64,000 bases of DNA. It comes from Bradyrhizobium sp. WBOS07. GTDB taxonomy: Bacteria > Pseudomonadota > Alphaproteobacteria > Rhizobiales > Xanthobacteraceae. Below are positions 61,915-64,000 of this stretch, one piece after another. The first letter of the stretch is position 1, and each line of letters begins with the position of its first letter. A model generated the notes under the pieces. The model was not told the DNA's origin and searched no databases. It worked only from the letters and a program-made list of their open reading frames with translations. The position numbers and the translations under genes were made by a program. The stretch spans positions 5,289,501-5,353,500 of the forward strand of contig NZ_CP029008.1 of the NCBI RefSeq assembly GCF_024585165.1, written 5' to 3'.

Positions 61915-62994
61915 TTGGATAAACGAGCGGAAAGCGTCGAGATCAGAGCCGCGAGCAAGGCCTATGGCCCCGTCCGCGCCCTCGACGACGTCTCCCTCAA
62001 TGTCGGCGCCGGCGAGTTCGTCTCGCTGCTCGGTCCCTCCGGCTCGGGCAAGACCACGCTGCTTGGAATTCTGGGCGGCTTCATCCTGCCGTCGGCGGGC
62101 ACGATCCTGTTCGGCGGCCGCGACGTCACCTACATGCCGCCGCACAAGCGCGACATCGGCGTCGTGTTCCAGAACTACGCGCTGTTCCCGCATATGAGCG
62201 TCGGCGAGAACGTCGCCTTCCCCTTGCGCGCCCGCCGCCTGCCGAAGGCGTCCTGGCCCGACAAGGTCCGCGCGGCGCTCGGCATGGTCGGGCTCGCCGG
62301 CTATGAGGACCGCGGCATCGCGCAGCTCTCCGGCGGCCAGCGCCAGCGCGTGGCGCTGGCGCGCGCCATGATCTTCGAGCCGCGGCTGATCCTGATGGAC
62401 GAGCCGCTGTCGGCGCTCGACAAGCAGCTGCGCGAATCCATGCAGATCGAGCTGCGCGCGCTGCACCGGCGCATCCAGGCCACCATCATCTATGTCACCC
62501 ATGACCAGCGCGAAGCTCTGACCATGAGCGACCGCGTCGCGGTCATGAAGGACGGCCGGCTGATCCAGATCGACGTGCCCGAGCGCCTGCACGATCATCC
62601 CGCCGATTCCTTCGTCGCGAGCTTCATCGGCGAAGCGACCATGCTCCCGGTTCGCCGCGTCGATGCCTCCAGTGTCGCGCTCGGCGATGCGCTGCTGCGC
62701 AGCGCCCGCGTCATTCCCGATGGCGATGCGCTGATGCTAGCCGTGCACAGCGAAAAGCTCCTGATCGACGACGGCGCGCAGGATTCCGCCTGCAACCGGC
62801 TGACCGGCACGGTCACCGACATCGTCTATCAGGGCGAGAGCCTGCGCATCTTTCTGGCGCTCGAAAACGGCGTTGCGCTCAGCCTGCGCCAGCCGAGCTA
62901 TCACCAGGCCTATAGCCGCATTCCGCCGCTTGGCGGCCGCCTCACCGTCACCCTTCACCCCGAGGACACCATCGTCGTGCCGAGAGTGGACTGA
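61915..62994 (+). CDS. ABC transporter ATP-binding protein, spermidine/putrescine (PotA) type
   Basis: A 359-aa ATPase. Motifs are Walker A GPSGSGKTT, Q-loop VFQNYALFPHMSVGEN, signature LSGGQRQR, Walker B LILMDEPLSALD and H-loop VTHDQREA. A C-terminal TOBE-like domain contains LTGTVTDIVYQGESLRIFLA. I prefer TTG at 61915 (GAGGTCGATCG before it); an ATG at 61867 adds 16 unnatural residues. No permease or binding-protein gene is seen up to the window end. Confidence 0.88.
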   Translation: MDKRAESVEIRAASKAYGPVRALDDVSLNVGAGEFVSLLGPSGSGKTTLLGILGGFILPSAGTILFGGRDVTYMPPHKRDIGVVFQNYALFPHMSVGENVAFPLRARRLPKASWPDKVRAALGMVGLAGYEDRGIAQLSGGQRQRVALARAMIFEPRLILMDEPLSALDKQLRESMQIELRALHRRIQATIIYVTHDQREALTMSDRVAVMKDGRLIQIDVPERLHDHPADSFVASFIGEATMLPVRRVDASSVALGDALLRSARVIPDGDALMLAVHSEKLLIDDGAQDSACNRLTGTVTDIVYQGESLRIFLALENGVALSLRQPSYHQAYSRIPPLGGRLTVTLHPEDTIVVPRVD

Positions 62995-63043
62995 AATGGG
63001 TGGACTGACCTCAAGCCTTGTACAACCGAAAGAAGAAACTGAC

Positions 63044-63760
63044 ATGTCGACCCAAGCCGCGTTCAGCAATTTCAAGGTTCTCACCTTCGACGTCGTCGGC
63101 ACCTTGATCGATTTCGAGGCCGGCGTGCTCTCCGCGGTGCGCAGGATCTCGGGCAAGACGCCGGCCGAGCTCAGCGACGACCAGATCTTCGAGCCCTACA
63201 AGCGCGGCCGCGACAAGCATTATGGGCGCTCCAGCGAGGCGATGTTCCACGTCTATCGTCATCTCGCCACCGAGCTCGGACTGCCCGCCGACGATGCGGC
63301 CTGCGACATGTTCCAGCTTGCCGTGCTGCGCTGGGGTCCGTTCGCGGATTCGGTCGAGGCGCTGAAGCGCTTGCGGACGAAATTCCGGCTGGTGGCGATG
63401 ACCAACGCGGACCGCGTCGCGCTGTCCTGCTATGCCCACGCGCTCGGCGATCCCTTCGACGACACCGTGTGTGCCGACGACACCGGCGTTGCAAAACCCA
63501 ACCCTGAGTTCTTCGCCTACAACAGGGGGCGCCAGTCCGCGTTCGGCTACAAGCAGTCCGACATCCTGCATGTCGCGCAGAGCCAGTACCACGACATCGG
63601 GATCGCGCGGAAGCTCGGCTACAAGGTGTGCTGGATCGAGCGTCGCCAGGGCATCGCCGGCTTCGGCGGCACGCCGGCGGTGGAGATGCTGACCAAGCCG
63701 GACTTCCATTTCCCGACGTTGAAGGCGCTCGCCGACGCCGCCGTTGGGCCTGCGGCGTAA
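63044..63760 (+). CDS. Haloacid dehalogenase type II-like HAD hydrolase
   Basis: A 238-aa HAD enzyme. Motif I is LTFDVVGTLIDFEAGVLSAV, motif II AMTNADRVALSC, motif III GVAKPNPEFFAYN and the later HDIGIARKLGYKVCWIERRQ segment matches L-2-haloacid dehalogenase-like proteins. AAGAAGAAACTGAC lies before the ATG at 63044. The family also holds phosphatases, so dehalogenation is not proven. It follows the PotA-like gene by 49 bp. Confidence 0.85.
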   Translation: MSTQAAFSNFKVLTFDVVGTLIDFEAGVLSAVRRISGKTPAELSDDQIFEPYKRGRDKHYGRSSEAMFHVYRHLATELGLPADDAACDMFQLAVLRWGPFADSVEALKRLRTKFRLVAMTNADRVALSCYAHALGDPFDDTVCADDTGVAKPNPEFFAYNRGRQSAFGYKQSDILHVAQSQYHDIGIARKLGYKVCWIERRQGIAGFGGTPAVEMLTKPDFHFPTLKALADAAVGPAA

Positions 63761-63776
63761 CATCGTGAGCGCGGGC

Positions 63777-64000
63777 ATGACACGGGACTGGAGCGCGCTG
63801 CCGTCGGCCAACTCGCTGTGGGAAGCCACGGCGGCGCCGGCGCGCGATTTTCCCGTGCTGTCGGGCGAGCAGCAGGCCGATGTGGTGATCGTCGGTGCGG
63901 GCTACACGGGGCTCTCGGCGGCGCACCACATGGCCAAGAGCGGCCTCGCGCCAATCGTGCTTGAGGCCAACCGCCCCGGCTGGGGCGCAAGCGGCCGCAA
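63777..64000 (+). CDS. FAD-dependent oxidoreductase (DAO family), 5' part only
   Basis: Seventy-four codons are present before the window ends; no stop is seen. The N-terminus MTRDWSALPSANSLWEATAA is followed by the FAD-binding beta-alpha-beta motif VIVGAGYTGLSAAHHMAKSG and IVLEANRPGWGASGR, typical of PuuB/gamma-glutamylputrescine oxidase-like enzymes. A GTG at 63765 is an alternative start. It is 16 bp after the dehalogenase gene, in the same operon. Confidence 0.85.
   Translation, partial: MTRDWSALPSANSLWEATAAPARDFPVLSGEQQADVVIVGAGYTGLSAAHHMAKSGLAPIVLEANRPGWGASGR

Overview
The window looks like chromosome of a slow-growing rhizobial alphaproteobacterium, most likely Bradyrhizobium or a close relative. 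The evidence is the high GC, SciP (DUF1153) and FlbD flagellar regulators, DUF2934 small proteins, dense uptake-transporter and dehydrogenase content, and several families of short palindromic intergenic repeats. This assignment is inference from gene content; no ribosomal RNA is present. I see no insertion sequence, prophage, CRISPR array or replication origin.

Layout. 1-4.2 kb (minus): a nitrate/sulfonate/taurine-type ABC importer with a LuxR regulator. 4.5-9.65 kb (minus): a catabolic operon with an FCD-type GntR regulator, a beta-hydroxyacid dehydrogenase, a polar amino-acid ABC importer and an RpiB-like isomerase. 9.9-14.1 kb: dusA, a cytochrome P450, a small membrane protein and an M20 peptidase. 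14.4-22.7 kb (minus): a flagellar block fliK-flgD-sciP-fliF-fliG-fliH-fliN-flbD. It has a sigma-54-type promoter before fliK and CtrA-like boxes before sciP and fliF. 23-29.1 kb: mnmA, a PmtA-like methyltransferase, tRNA-Met(CAT), and a sugar isomerase/epimerase plus Gfo/Idh dehydrogenase pair.

29.5-33.9 kb (plus) is the most unusual part. A SARP/BTAD regulator is followed by a protein with seven near-identical 46-residue repeats, a free-standing inhibitor-I9-like protein and a subtilisin-like protease. The repeat unit resembles a cationic amphipathic peptide, so the set could make and process a peptide polyprotein. That function is a hypothesis.

35-51 kb is ordinary accessory metabolism: PEP synthase with a PfkB kinase, DUF2934 proteins around a Cys-rich small protein, a lone Tat-exported peptide-binding protein, an LLM flavin oxidoreductase, a HerA/DUF87 ATPase, LysE, a PanE-like reductase with a Cys-rich MarR regulator, a serine hydrolase, an epimerase and a HAD hydrolase. 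A lytic transglycosylase and an NTF2-like protein follow to 52.7 kb.

52.8-60.7 kb is a hexuronate/aldonate catabolic regulon: a UxuB-like reductase divergent from a GntR regulator, a TRAP transporter dctPQM, an L-idonate-5-dehydrogenase-like enzyme and mannonate dehydratase UxuA. A palindromic operator lies between the divergent genes. 60.8-64 kb holds a LysR regulator divergent from a PotA-like ATPase, a haloacid dehalogenase and an FAD oxidoreductase cut by the window end.
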